DNA of 64,000 bases, taken from positions 25,240,655-25,304,654 of the forward strand of contig OY755252.1 in NCBI GenBank assembly GCA_963576725.1, in the 5' to 3' direction. Of the stretch, positions 43,910 through 54,510 are shown in pieces. A program made the translations under genes and the position numbers. The stretch comes from Azorinus chamasolen (lineage: Eukaryota > Mollusca > Bivalvia > Cardiida > Solecurtidae). Numbering within the stretch: the first letter of the stretch is position 1; every line of letters begins with the position of its first letter. Below the pieces are notes generated by a model. That model ran no database searches and had not been told where the DNA came from. It saw nothing but the letters and a program-made list of their open reading frames with translations.

Positions 43910-43960
43910 TTGGAAATAGAAATCTAGGACCTCCATGAGATTACTGCCCTCAGGAAAACA
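43910..43960 (-). CDS. GLS: glutaminase exon w7
   Basis: Exactly 17 codons, CFPEGSNLMEVLDFYFQ, matching human CFPEGTDMVGILDFYFQ without gaps; the Tyr of DFYFQ is human Tyr414. Acceptor ttttgcag, donor gtaagc; symmetrical phase 0-0. The next functional exon lies 1.6 kb further on, and a partial copy of that exon intervenes at 43453-43560. Confidence 0.95.
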
Positions 43961-44096
43961 CTGCAAAAGAACAGTTATTTCAGATTATACGAGTAGGAAA
44001 AATAGCATTTGAGTAGAATGGTAAAACAGAATCTCTGTAAAGTGGCCACTGATATCAATGAATAAACATGAATGTGTTTAAAAACAGGTGGTTGCT

Positions 44097-44312
44097 TAAT
44101 CCTTTCCTGGATATAAATGTGATTCCCCGTATTTGCAAACAGAGTAGACCCAGATCAGATGGCTCCTATAGGAGCCATCTGATCAGGGTCTGCTCTGTTT
44201 GCTAATGGAATTTGAAATATCTGTTTCTTTACTTTCTAGAATGGCTACAATGTTCCATCTTCTATATTTCGTTGTAACTATTTTCCCATGACTGTTCAGT
44301 AAATATTGACAT
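44097..44312 (+). mobile_element. family A MITE truncated on the right
   Basis: TTAATCCTTTCCTGGATATA head, strong hairpin at about 44133-44203 (tip GGCTCCTATAGGAGCC), then CTTTCTAGAATGGCTACAAT and GTTCAGTAAATATTGA, where it stops. A TA-class left fragment precedes it. Confidence 0.8.
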
Positions 44313-44519
44313 CTCTATCAGATAAATTGCCACAAACCAGAGGAAACAAAATCCCCTGATATTTCCCTGACATAATTTCAATCTTACCTGACATGTAACA
44401 TTGCAACATTTGATCTTTCTTCCATATTTTATTTTAACATTTTTAAGGAAGTTTAAAATATATGACATTGAAGCAAACCTTTTCAAAATTCAAAGATAAT
44501 TTTCTTACATTTTCCTATG

Positions 44520-46990
44520 TTTAAAAATTTCCCTGACAGTTCTCATAATTTCCCGAGAATACGCCGGAATAAAGCCCCATCGGAATTTTACCCCATCCTT
44601 AAAAACTGCATAGCGGAACATTGCCCCTTCATGTTTTTGCACACACGGAATTTTGCCCCATCCTACTTTTTCACATACGGAACTTTACCCCATATATATA
44701 CTAGAAATTTCTACATATTTAGATGATATAATTTGTAGCTATACTTTCCTGATGAATGACAAACAGTGCATCCCGATCAGATGCTATACGCTATGTCGTA
44801 ACAGCCGATCTTCCTCTAATAATACTTAGTATATGCCTTTAATACGAACCAAATATGTGCAATACTGTTTGAATTGTCACGTCACATCAGAAGTGTTGAC
44901 AAAAGTTTATGACATTTTGGATGAATCAATGGCAGATAATTGTAGACATTGTGATCTGATTCAACCCAAAAGCTATCTATAGGCATCTTCCTCTGATGGT
45001 ACTAATCTTCATATAGCAATTAACACTTAAGCATATAAGCAGTCGCTCACTTAACTTAACTGGTCATTAAAAACATAAAACAACTTCATGTGACGAATTA
45101 TGTCTCCCCCATTTATGAAGAGATATATTGTTTTTGCCAGAGTTGTCTGTCTGTCTGTCCGTCCGTCCGTCCGTCCGTCCGTCCGTCCGCACTCACCAAT
45201 GGGTAGTTATGTGACTTTTTCTAACTAGTCGCACAAGTAAAATCATTAACCTGGCCATCTCTTGTGACATTAACCTGGCCATTTCTTGTGACATTAACCT
45301 GGCCAGTTGTGGGACATAGGGTTAGGGTTAGGGTTAGCTTCCAGATCATTCTATTCCAAAGTTAGAGCCAAAAATAGTTTTACTTGTGGGACCAGTCCCA
45401 CAAGAAAAGATCAAAGGAAAAAGTCACACAACTACCCATTTGTTAGTGTGTCCGTCTGTCTGTCCGTCACAAACTTGTGTCGCGCGTATCTCTGAAACCA
45501 GTTGGGCTAGAGTCACCAAACTTCACAGGAATGTTCACCAGCATGAGTTGTTGTGCACCTGGGGTTTTTGAATTGTCTCCCCCTGATAACTTCGGAGTTA
45601 TTGCCCCTGATGACTTAAAATTAGAAAAACTTTGTGTCGCGCGTATCTATGAAACAGCTAGTACTAGAGTCACCAAACTTCACAGGAATGTTCACCAGCA
45701 TGAGTTGTTGTGAACCTATGGTTTTTGAATTGTCTCCCCCTGATAATTCTTGAGTTATTGCCCCTGATATGAATACTTAAATTTATACAAACTTTGTGTC
45801 ACGCGTATCTCTGAAACCAGTAGGGCTAGAGTCACCAAACTTCACAGGATTGTTCACTAGCATGAGTTGTTTTGCTCTTGGTTTTTTTTAATTGTCTCCC
45901 CCTGTTAACTTTGGAGTTACTGCCCCTGATGACTTAAAATTAGACAAACTTTACTTAGTGTCTTGCATATCTCTGAAACCACTGGGGCTAGAGTCACCAA
46001 ACTTCACAGGAATGTTGACCAGCATGAGTTGTTGTGCACCTGGGAATTTTGAATTGTCTCCCCCTGATAACTTTGGAGTTATTGCCCCTGATATGATTAC
46101 TTAAAATTAGAGAAACTTTGTGTCATGCATATCTTTAAAACCAGTAGGGCTAGAGTCACCAAACTTCACAGGAATCTTGACCAGCATGAGTTGTTGTGCA
46201 CCTGGGTTATTTTAATTGTCTCCCCCTGATAATTCTTGAGTTACTGCCCCTGATATGATAACTTAAAATTAGAGAAACTTTGTGCTGCATGTATCTCTGA
46301 AACCAGTAGGACTAGAGTCACCAAACTTCACAGGAATGTTCACCAGCATGAGTTTTTGTGCATCTGGGTTTTTTAATTGTCTCCCCCTGATAACTTTGGA
46401 GTTACTGCCCCTTATGACTTAAAATAAGAGAAACTTTACTTTGTGTCACATGTATCTCTGAAACCACTAGTACTAGAGTCACCAAACTTCACAAGAATGT
46501 TGACTAGCATGTGCTTTTGTGTACCTGGGGCTTTTGAATTGTCTCCCCCTGACAATGTTGGAGTTATTGCCCCTGATGACTTAAAAATTATACCCTGATA
46601 AGTTTGGAGTTACAGACATTACACTTGTGAATTGGAAAGAGGTTGGGAGGGGGAGACATCTGTTTTTGTGACAAAAACAAACCTCTAGTTAAAATTGATA
46701 ATAATAGAGTTAAAGTTAGTTAAGTTTTAATATATATTTTTATTATTTCCAAACGAAATGCACTCTGTAAGTGCACAATTTAGTTAAGTTTTGATGTAAA
46801 CTAGGACAGAAATACCCTATATGAGGCCTTAGAGTGGGGCAAAACTATGATGGGGTAAAGTTCCGTGTGTGAAAAAGTAAGATGGGGCAAAATTCGGTGT
46901 GTGAAAAACATGATGGGGCAATGTTCCGCTATGCAGTTTTTGAGGATGGGGTAAAATTCCGATGGGGCTTTCTTCTGGCCACCCTCCCCG
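44520..46990. mobile_element. 2.4-kb composite with about 135-bp inverted arms
   Basis: Left arm about 44563-44697 (AAAGCCCCATCGGAATTTTA, AAACTGCATAGCGGAACATT, CGGAACTTTACCCCAT) is repeated in inverse orientation at about 46838-46975 with roughly 90% identity by eye. CCCTGA-rich sequence lies outside both arms (TTTCCCTGACAGTT; CAATACCCTGACCTTG). The arms enclose a satellite-bodied element (45101-46660). No transposase recognised. Confidence 0.65.
45101..46660. mobile_element. satellite-bodied element, TGTCTCCCCC/GGGGGAGACA family
   Basis: Head TGTCTCCCCCATTTATGAAG, then a GTCC/GTCT microsatellite (45148-45190). About eight units of 150-160 bp follow (TAGAGTCACCAAACTTCACA, GGAATGTTCACCAGCATGAG, ATTGTCTCCCCCTGATAACT, GTTATTGCCCCTGATGACTT). 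Tail TGGGAGGGGGAGACATCTG. Head and tail are inverted. At 45317-45337 there is a short run of three TTAGGG. Confidence 0.78.
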
Positions 46991-47109
46991 ACAATACCCT
47001 GACCTTGAAAACTTGAAAGTTTTGATTTCCCTGATGCATGGCAACCCTGTTAAAACATGATAATATTTCCAACTTTGACAGTACGATGTCTATACACAGC
47101 AAGGTTTAC

Positions 47110-47176
47110 CTTTTTCTCTCTCATGTAGTAGGCTAACGCAAAGTTCCTGTCGGCTGTTTCTTTCTCAGACAAAAAC
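47110..47176 (-). CDS. GLS: glutaminase exon w6 (substrate-binding Glu and Asn)
   Basis: Encodes FLSEKETADRNFALAYYMRE then KK, matching human SERESGDRNFAIGYYLKEKK. The first Glu and the Asn of DRN correspond to human Glu381 and Asn388, which hold the substrate. The second Tyr of YY corresponds to Tyr394, part of the allosteric-inhibitor contact surface. Acceptor tttcag, donor gtaaac after AAG, end phase 0. Confidence 0.95.
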
Positions 47177-47350
47177 CTGAAAGAGAAAACTAAATATTTC
47201 ACACATGATGACATCAAAGAAATGAAATGAATTCTTGTAGTTTTAGTTACAGAGTTAATAGCAAGTATTTGAGAAATAGAGCTCGTTAAATCATATGTTC
47301 TAACATGTATATAGTAAATCAGACGGTTTTTCAAAATTGCAATACATATA

Positions 47351-47555
47351 CAGTAAAACCCCGCTAATGCGACCACCTAAAAGAGGTATAATTCTGGGTA
47401 CTAGATGCAGGTGGTAGCTTAATGCAGGACAAAAGTAAAGCAGAAAGCTCCCAGAGGAGCTTTCTGCATTACATTTGTCCTGCATTAAGCAACCACCTGC
47501 TTTAAACGACACCAATGGTTGTTTATTAAGTGGTCGCATTAGCGGGGTTTTACTG
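47351..47555. mobile_element. TA-class MITE, GCTAATGCGACC subfamily (B10)
   Basis: CAGTAAAACCCCGCTAATGC ... GCATTAGCGGGGTTTTACTG flanked by TA. Hairpin GCAGGTGGTAGCTTAATGCA ... tip AGCTCCCAGAGGAGCT. 205 bp. Confidence 0.87.
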
Positions 47556-47804
47556 TATATGGATTTGTCATGTCAGGACACCCACTGTAAGTCTTCCCAT
47601 GCATATACATTACAAAATCAGTTTCATACAGCCATTTGTGGTTTGAAATAGCACTAACACGAAGTGTTCATACTGTTCTAAAGTAAAACCTTGCAAATTT
47701 GAACTCTGAGTGAAGAAGAACTGAATACTTTTCTGATTAATGCAGGGTAACAGTCATGCACAAAGCTCCAAGAGGAACTCTCTGCTTGAGTATCACCATG
47801 CACT

Positions 47805-48034
47805 AAACCTTTACCTCATATAAACATATCTTTCACACATTTGCAAACAGAGTAGAACTATAGGAGATGTCTGATCAGGGTATCCTCTGTTTGCTTTTGA
47901 CATTATATAGAATTATAGATGAAATTTGGTCAAAGCAAACAAGTACCTTGAAAAGTTAACATTATAAAAATTCCGCTTATAAATATTCACAATGTCATAA
48001 TTTCTTACATGAACACTGAACAGGGAAAGGGCTA
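47805..48034 (+). mobile_element. family A MITE, hairpin reduced
   Basis: AAACCTTTACCTCATATAAA ... CAGGGAAAGGGCTAA. Left arm cut to GCAAACAGAGTAGAAC, tip CTATAGGAG, right arm GATCAGGGTATCCTCTGTTT. A short TA-class-like arm (TTAATGCAGGGTAACAGTCA) precedes it. Confidence 0.7.
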
Positions 48035-48235
48035 ATCTGTCCCCTGTCTTAACCCCCTATTCTGCTATCCTTGACCTGACTGACACTTGCAAACAACCAG
48101 GATCATCAGGATCCAATCTGTTTTATATTCATGCAATAGTCACTCAAAAGTTAAATCAAATTTGAAGTACGTGTAGTCAAAATTGCACCAGATCTTAATT
48201 TAATCAGACATTATTTTTTCACAGCAAGCTAAGAT

Positions 48236-48473
48236 TTAACCCTTTCCCTGTTCTATGTTTATTCCAAATTTTAATACCTACTGAATATTCATGGACAAAA
48301 TAGTTACAACGAAATATAGAAGTTGAAACATGGTAGCCATTTTAGAAAGTAAAGAAGCATCTTTTTCAAATTCCATTAGCAAACAGAACAGATCCTAATC
48401 AGACGGTTCCTATATCTGGGTTTACTCTGTTTGCAAATGCATGTAAACACGTTTATATGAAGGAAAGGGTTAA
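48236..48473 (-). mobile_element. family A MITE, reversed
   Basis: TTAACCCTTTCCCTGTTCTA ... TGAAGGAAAGGGTTAA. Hairpin lacks most of one arm (GACGGTTCCTATATCTGGGT). Confidence 0.8.
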
Positions 48474-48496
48474 AGACCGACAATGATATCTATTAG

Positions 48497-48560
48497 AGTG
48501 AGTGAGTTGGGTTTAACGTCCGACCAACAGTATTTCAGTTATATGCAGACGGCACCCGCA
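48497..48560. other. GTGAGTGAGTTGGGTTTAACG fragment
   Basis: AGTGAGTGAGTTGGGTTTAA and CGTCCGACCAACAGTATTTC resemble a short conserved repeat (GTGAGTGAGTTTGGTTTTACG) that I remember as common in mollusc DNA, possibly SINE-derived. Only this fragment is present. Confidence 0.35.
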
Positions 48561-48643
48561 TGAGACAAGTTATAGTGCTGCCTATTAGAGTGTTTTGATA
48601 AGCAATGTTTTATTGTAAATATAGTGTGCGTATTTGTACTTAC

Positions 48644-48702
48644 ACAGAGTTGTTGAAGGCAAGGTATTCCCCACCTGCTAGTCGCTTGTACATATGGGTA
48701 GC
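48644..48702 (-). CDS. GLS: glutaminase exon w5
   Basis: Short 59-nt exon encoding ATHMYKRLAGGEYLAFNNS plus two bases of a Val codon, aligned to human VMQFLNKMAGNEYVGFSNAT. Acceptor tttcag, donor gtaagt (near consensus). Enters in phase 0 and leaves in phase 2. Identification relies on the LAGGEYLAFNN match and on both neighbours fitting in frame. It is separated from exon w4 by a 3-kb intron holding a 39-bp minisatellite. Confidence 0.92.
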
Positions 48703-49077
48703 CTGAAAGTTCAAATGGAAACAACAAAAATAAAATCTTTCCGTTTGTTTTTTTGTGTGTTTCTTTCAAGGAAGGGGGAGAGGGATGTTAATGGGTGAGG
48801 ATATGCTATTTGGTAAACAAAAGGCCTACTAATAACAATATACCTGACACCTGAAACAAAGTAGTCCCAGATTAGACGGCTCCTGTATACTAAGCAGCTT
48901 TCGTCTGCAAAAATTCTTGTTTGTTACAATTTTCAATGTTAACTTTTCTTCCATTTTTAAAACTAGAAAAGTCATTGATTGTGACAAATCCCCATGTAAC
49001 AGCTCTTTGAACTTAAAAACATTGAAATGAAAATGCACATTAACTACCTATTTTAATTATCTATAGATAAAAATTAT

Positions 49078-49895
49078 CAAAGTTCAAGGGGAGATAATTC
49101 TGCAACACACCGGGCAATAAACACAATATAATAATATTGTGTTTTGTCCATGAATTGTTTGTGGTTGTTAAGTATGTCAAGCACAAATTCAATCACTTTC
49201 AACTGAAGGAGGAGTTTGCGACACAAACTATCCATATTACAGGCCCAAATGACAAAAAGTACTCAAAGTTCAAGGGAAGATAGTTTTGCAATGCATGGCG
49301 CTAAACACATTGTTCCTTGTACATCTACTAGTTATGGTTATTACACAAGCCAAATATAATTCAATAACTTCCAAATAGGAGTAGGAGTTTGCACAGGAGC
49401 TCCCCATGTTACAGGTCCAAATGACAAAAAGAATACTTAAAGTTCATGGGGAAATAACTCCCTTGGTGCTAAACACATGATAATTGCCTTTTGAACATCT
49501 ACTATTCGTAATTATTATGTTTGCCAAATATAAATTCAATAACTTTCAAATTGAAGGAGGAGTTTGTGACACCAGCTACCAATTTTCAAATGCTGACCAA
49601 TTGACTGACAAATCAACCACGCGACTGACCAACTGCCTGACAAAACATGGTGATTATAATACATGTATATCCAATGAAACTTTGTTTGCAGAGGTATAAA
49701 AATACTATGTGTCACCTTCAAAAGTGGAAACATAAACAAGAACACTGAAAGCGGGTTCCAACACTCTTCTGTCTTCATTGTCAAGATGAACATGCATACC
49801 AAAAATGAAGGTTGTAAATAAATAATTGAAGAAGTTATGGTCAATGTTAAGATTTCGGACAACCACGACAACGACAACGTGGACGCCGGAGTTAC
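49078..49895. mobile_element. truncated GGGGAGATAATTCT satellite-bodied element
   Basis: Three units of about 160-200 bp (AAAGTTCAAGGGGAGATAAT, ATTCAATAACTTTCAAATTG, GGAGGAGTTTGTGACAC) resembling the body at 36003-36769. Ends in GACAACGACAACGTGGACGC where the minisatellite takes over; the usual tail is absent. Confidence 0.6.
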
Positions 49896-51240
49896 GACAA
49901 TAGAGGTGGTAGACTGAGATAGGTTTGGCTCATGTCTGTGTGAGGTGGTAGACTGAGATAGGTTTGGCTCATGTCTGTGTGCTGTGGTAGACTGAGATAG
50001 GTTTGGCTCGTGTCTGTGTGAGGTGGTAGACTGAGATAGGTTTGGCTCATGTCTGTGTGCTGTGGTAGACGGGGATAGGTCTGGCTCGTGTCTGTGTGAG
50101 GTGGTAGACTGAGATAGGTTTGGCTCATGTCTGTGTGCTGTGGTAGACTGAGATAGGTTTGGCTCGTGTCTGTATGTGGTGGTAGACTGAGATAGGTTTG
50201 GCTCATGTCTGTGTGAGGTGGTAGACTGAGATAGGTTTGGCTCGTGTCTGTGTGAGGTGGTAGACTGAGATAGGTCTGGCTCATGTCTGTGTGAGGTGGT
50301 AGACTGAGATAGGTTTGGCTTGTGTCTGTGTGAGGTGGTAGACTGAGATAGGTCTGGCTCGTGTCTGTGTGAGGTGGTTGACTGAGATAGGTTAGGCTCA
50401 TGTCTGTGTGCTGTGGTAGACTGAGATAGGTTTGGCTCATGTCTGTGTGCTGTGGTAGACTGAGACAGGTTTGGCTCGTGTCTGTATGTGGTGGTAGACG
50501 GGGATAGGTCTGGCTCGTGTCTGTATGTGGTGGTAGACTGAGATAGGTCTGGCTCGTGTCTGTGTGAGGTGGTAGACTGAGATAGGTTAGGCTCATGTCT
50601 GTGTGAGGTGGTAGACTGAGATAGGTTAGGCTCATGTCTGTGTGAGGTGGTTGACTGAGATAGGTTTGGCTCATGTCTGTGTGAGGTGGTAGACTGAGAT
50701 AGGTTAGGCTCATGTCTGTGTGAGGTGGTTGACTGAGATAGGTTTGGCTCATGTCTGTGTGAGGTGGTAGACTGAGATAGGTTAGGCTCATGTCTGTGTG
50801 AGGTGGTAGACTGAGATAGGTTTGGCTCATGTCTGTGTGAGGTGGTAGACTGAGGTAGGTTTGGCTCGTGTCTGTGTGAGGTGGTAGACTGAGATAGGTC
50901 TGGCTCGTGTCTGTGTGAGGTGGTAGACTGAGATAGGTCTGGCTCATGTCTGTGTGCTGTGGTAGACTGAGACAGGTTTGGCTAGTGTCTGTATGTGGTG
51001 GTAGACGGGGATAGGTCTGGCTCGTGTCTGTGTGAGGTGGTAGACTGAGATAGGTTTGGCTCATGTCTGTGTGCTGTGGTAGACTGAGACAGGTTTGGCT
51101 AGTGTCTGTATGTGGTGGTAGACGGGGATAGGTCTGGCTCGTGTCTGTGTGAGGTGGTAGACTGAGATAGGTTAGGCTCATGTCTGTGTGAGGTGGTAGA
51201 CTGAGATAGGTTTGGCTCATGTCTGTGTGAGGTGGTAGAT
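49896..51240. repeat. 39-bp minisatellite, about 34 copies, open in one frame
   Basis: Unit GAGGTGGTAGACTGAGATAG, GTTTGGCTCATGTCTGTGT, 39 bp. Variants: ACGGGGATAGG for ACTGAGATAGG; TCTGG, TTAGG or TTTGG; TGTGAGG, TGTGCTG or TATGTGG. Higher-order order (for example CTG unit, then TATGTGG unit, then ACGGGG unit) recurs. As 39 is 13 codons, the minus strand stays open for 442 codons (HTDMSQTYLSLPP repeated). It lies in the intron between exons w4 and w5; no splice signals or unique domain argue for translation. Confidence 0.93.
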
Positions 51241-51712
51241 GGAGATAAGTCTGTGTGAGGTGGTAGACAAGGATAAGTCTGGTTTGTTTCTGTGTGAAAA
51301 GTAGACTAGGATAGGTTTGGCTTGTGTCTGTGAAGGGATGTAAGACAAGGATAGGATTGGCTCATGTCTGTGTGAGCTGGTAGATGGGGACAGGTCTGTG
51401 TGAGCTGGTAGATGGGGACAGGTTTGTGTGAGCTGGTAGATGGGGACAGGTCTGTGTGAGCTGGTAGATGCAGACAGGTCTGTGTGAGGTGTCAGACAGG
51501 GATAGGTTTGGTTCCTGTCTGTGTGAGCTGGTAGATGCGGACAGGTTTGGGTGAGGTGTCAGACAGGGATAGGTTTGGTTCCTGTCTGTGTGAGCTGGTA
51601 GATGGGGACAGGTTTGTGTGAGGTGTGTGTGAGCTGGCAGATGCGGACAGGTTTGTGTGAGGTGTCAGACAGGGATAGGTTTGGTTCCTGTCTGCAGATG
51701 CAGTCATACCTA
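51241..51712. repeat. degraded minisatellite flank reaching exon w4
   Basis: Shorter and irregular relatives of the 39-bp unit (GTGTGAGCTGGTAGATGGGG, ACAGGTTTGTGTGAGGTGTC, AGACAGGGATAGGTTTGGTT). They continue to within a few bases of the donor of exon w4. Confidence 0.85.
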
Positions 51713-51713
51713 C

Positions 51714-51805
51714 ATAGTCAAATCTGTCGGCCAAGTTGAACTCTTGTTTTAGCAGTGAACACACCACAATAGCACCTGCATTGATCATAGGATTGTGTGG
51801 TATAT
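51714..51805 (-). CDS. GLS: glutaminase exon w4 (HNPMINAGA)
   Basis: Encodes IPHNPMINAGAIVVCSLLKQ and EFNLADRFDY, matching the human PHNPMVNAGAIVVTSLIKQ region that carries substrate-binding Asn335. Two overlapping donors are possible: GTAGGT at 51713 and GTATGA at 51709. Only GTAGGT keeps the frame into the next exon and the same spacing as human, so the exon ends at TAT (Tyr). Immediately beyond the donor begins a decayed minisatellite; unspliced read-through stays open for about 70 codons into it. Confidence 0.93.
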
Positions 51806-51829
51806 CTGAAACATTAAAAAACCGTTTTA

Positions 51830-52310
51830 CTACTTTATGTAACATTTTACGATAGAAACACCTTTGAAAACAGAGTAGACCCACATCAGATGGCTCCTGT
51901 AGGACCCAGGGTCTGCTCTGTTTACTTATAGTATGATATAGATCTGATCCTACAGTTTCTGCCATGGCCAAACTTTCCTGTATTCATATGCCATTATAAT
52001 CTTTCAGCTAGTGATCAATCATAATGATACATGCATTATCTCTTACATGATTAGTTACCCTTATCTCCTTCTCTACCTGTCCAATATTCATGTTAGATAT
52101 AATGACATCATGAATATTCATTAGTTATAATGTAAACTTTTCAAGAAAATGTTTTGCTTTGACACAAACTGTAGAATCAGACCTACATCACACCAAAAGC
52201 AAACAGAGCAGACCCTGGTCAGATGGCTCCTATAGGAGCCATCTGATCTGGGTCTACTCTTTTTTCAAAGGTGTGAAAAGGCGTTTAAATGAGGAAACAG
52301 GCTAATAATG
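51830..52310. mobile_element. two family A MITE copies, opposite orientation
   Basis: About 51838-52035 (plus; arms AACAGAGTAGACCCACATCA, tip reduced to CTCCTGTAGGACC) and about 52060-52310 (minus; hairpin 52198-52266 with tip GGCTCCTATAGGAGCC). Confidence 0.72.
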
Positions 52311-52485
52311 ACAAAACATTTGGATCTCGATTAACCTTGACCTTTAAATATTATTCGCAGTATTATTGCTACAGCTATGCATTGCTTGCTGTCAAAGAAA
52401 AATAACAGAATCTTTCAATTTGTTACAAATTTATTTCTGTATGGAACTAGACTTGACACTGTATTGACACCATATACATGTAATG

Positions 52486-52738
52486 TTAACCTTTTCCTTC
52501 ATATAAACGTGTTTTCATGCATTTGCAAATACAGTAGACCCAGAACTGAGACAGCTCCTATAGGAGCCATCTGATCAGGGTCTGCTCTGTTTGCTAATGG
52601 AATGTGAAAGATCTGTTTCTTCACTCTCTAAAATGACTACAATTTTCCACCTTCCAAATTTTGTTATAACTATTTTGTCTATGAATATTCAGTAGGTATC
52701 ATAATTTGGAATAAACATAGAACAGGAAAAGGGGTTAA
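52486..52738 (+). mobile_element. family A foldback MITE
   Basis: TTAACCTTTTCCTTCATATA ... CAGGAAAAGGGGTTAA, 253 bp. Arms GCAAATACAGTAGACCCAGA / AGGGTCTGCTCTGTTTGC, tip AGCTCCTATAGGAGCC. Shares its right TTAA with the next copy. Confidence 0.85.
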
Positions 52739-54460
52739 CCCTTTCCCCAATGAATATCCACGTAAGAAAATATGACATTATGAATATAAATTAGATTTAT
52801 TTGTTACAAAAGCACATGGACACATGAATTTCTGGCCATGACAGAAACTGAAGAATCATATCTACATTATATCATAAGCAAACGGAGCAGACCCTGATCA
52901 GATGGCTCCTATAGGAGTCATCTGATCTGGGTCTACTCTGTTTGCAAAGGCGCAGAAAGGCGTATTTATTAGGGCTGTTACGGTTAGACAATTCTTGAAC
53001 CGGTTACTCGGGAACGCCGAACCGAACCGTAAGCGGTTAACCGCCATGTTTATCATCCGTGTCAGACTGTATATAGGATAAAGCATGGTGCGCTATATAT
53101 TCGGAAATCCTATTTGGGCCGATACAAGACTTGAAAAACCTGTTGACATCCTGCTTGACTCATTTGTTTACCGAAATCATATAACCATTCATTTCAATCT
53201 TATAGATTTATGACGAAAGTGAAAGTAAGAATCGTGTTTACCTTTCGAGTCTCAACTTCCGCTAGACTGGTCTACTGTAAAATTATCAACTTCCGTTATG
53301 AATGTGTACTGACTAAAAGTGCAGGTTCGAATGCCCTTCCACTTTACCGTAATGCTTGTAAAAGTAATAGTACACACTACACAGCGATGAAGAAAACTGG
53401 ATAAAATTGAGAACGAACAAACATTGGTTTATTGGTAGACAAGTGTACATGATAAACCACCATTAGGCAAGTGGAAGAATGTGTTAGCTTTCAATTAGAT
53501 ATGAGAGATAGAGACATTTTTTAAGATTACAGTGATACGTAGCTTGACGTGAATTAAATGAAATAAGAAATGTTTACATAAGATGATATGTATGCTGTTT
53601 TCCTGTGGATTCGTGGGTCTTAAATGGAAAATTATCTTATGAGTATGAATGGTGTGCCTTCCAAGTGTTTTTTTTGTTGCATAGTAATATTTTAAAACAT
53701 TTATTTATCTTGAAATAATAATTTTTCAGACAAAAATCATCTAAAGTGTTAATTTTACTTGTTAAATAGACAGAGTCGGCTGCTACGAGATCTTGACCCA
53801 TTTTCCTGTTGATTCGTGGGCTCTAATTGGTCAGTTTTAAAATATCATTTCCGGGCAAGAAAATTCATGTTGCGGGATTTTTTGCGGGACGATTCGGTCT
53901 GACAAAAAATCGTAACAATGATTTTTTTAAAATAATTGGTTATATATAATGCAATTGAAGAAAAATAAACATAACCCTCGATAACGTAATGGCGTTTTCC
54001 AAAATGGCGGATAAATAAAATCCAATTTAATGTTTTGATAGATGGCCCCAAAAAGGTCCATGTAAGGGTCTGAAGAAAGGTCCATATATTAACGAGCCCT
54101 TTTCATAGAGGTTATTGACAAAAACTGGGTCACAGAAATTAACTCTGTTTTGAGAAAACTACGTGATTACACAACCCACGAATCGATGAGAAACCACGAA
54201 TCAATGAGAAAAAGGCATATATGGTTTACAGCCCCGAATAGTCAGATACCTGCGCTTTTTGCCATCATAGCATGTCGAAGGGAAACAAAATGACTTAAAT
54301 GACAGTATAAAATAATATTTTTAGCGTAATTTACTTTCCCAAATTATTACAGGTGGTTCACGGTTAGTGAAATTTTGAACCGGTTAGAACAACGAACCGA
54401 ACCGTCAACGATTAACCGAGTAACCGTGACAGCCCTAGTATTTATGGAGGAAAGAGTTAA
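52735..54460 (-). mobile_element. family A MITE, reversed, split by a hAT-type element
   Basis: TTAACCCTTTCCCCAATGAA ... hairpin at about 52880-52946 (tip GGCTCCTATAGGAGTC) ... AGGCGTATTTAT | insert | GGAGGAAAGAGTTAA. Confidence 0.85.
52970..54437. mobile_element. 1468-bp hAT-type element with 8-bp duplication
   Basis: Ends TAGGGCTGTTACGGTTA / inverse of TAGGGCTGTCACGGTTA, flanked by GTATTTAT at 52962-52969 and 54438-54445. The eight-base duplication and TAGGG-type ends are hAT hallmarks. Removing the insert restores GGCGTATTTATGGAGG of the host MITE. Subterminal regions carry GAACCGGTTA and CGAACCGAACCGT repeats on both sides. No BED finger or hATC domain was seen, so non-autonomous. Confidence 0.88.
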
Positions 54461-54510
54461 GCCATTTTACCTGATGACTATTCATGTAAGAAATACAGAT
54501 GTCATGAGTA

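Noticed and set aside
45317..45337. Telomere or chromosome end
   Set aside because: Only three TTAGGG units inside a repeat element; sequence continues on both sides.
49892..51220. 442-codon minus-strand ORF as a secreted or structural repeat protein
   Set aside because: It is wholly a 39-bp minisatellite; openness follows from the period being a multiple of three. No unique domain, and it lies in an intron.
51708..51805. Exon w4 ending at the GTATGA donor
   Set aside because: It would shift the frame of exon w5 away from the conserved LAGGEYLAFNN reading; GTAGGT four bases earlier fits.
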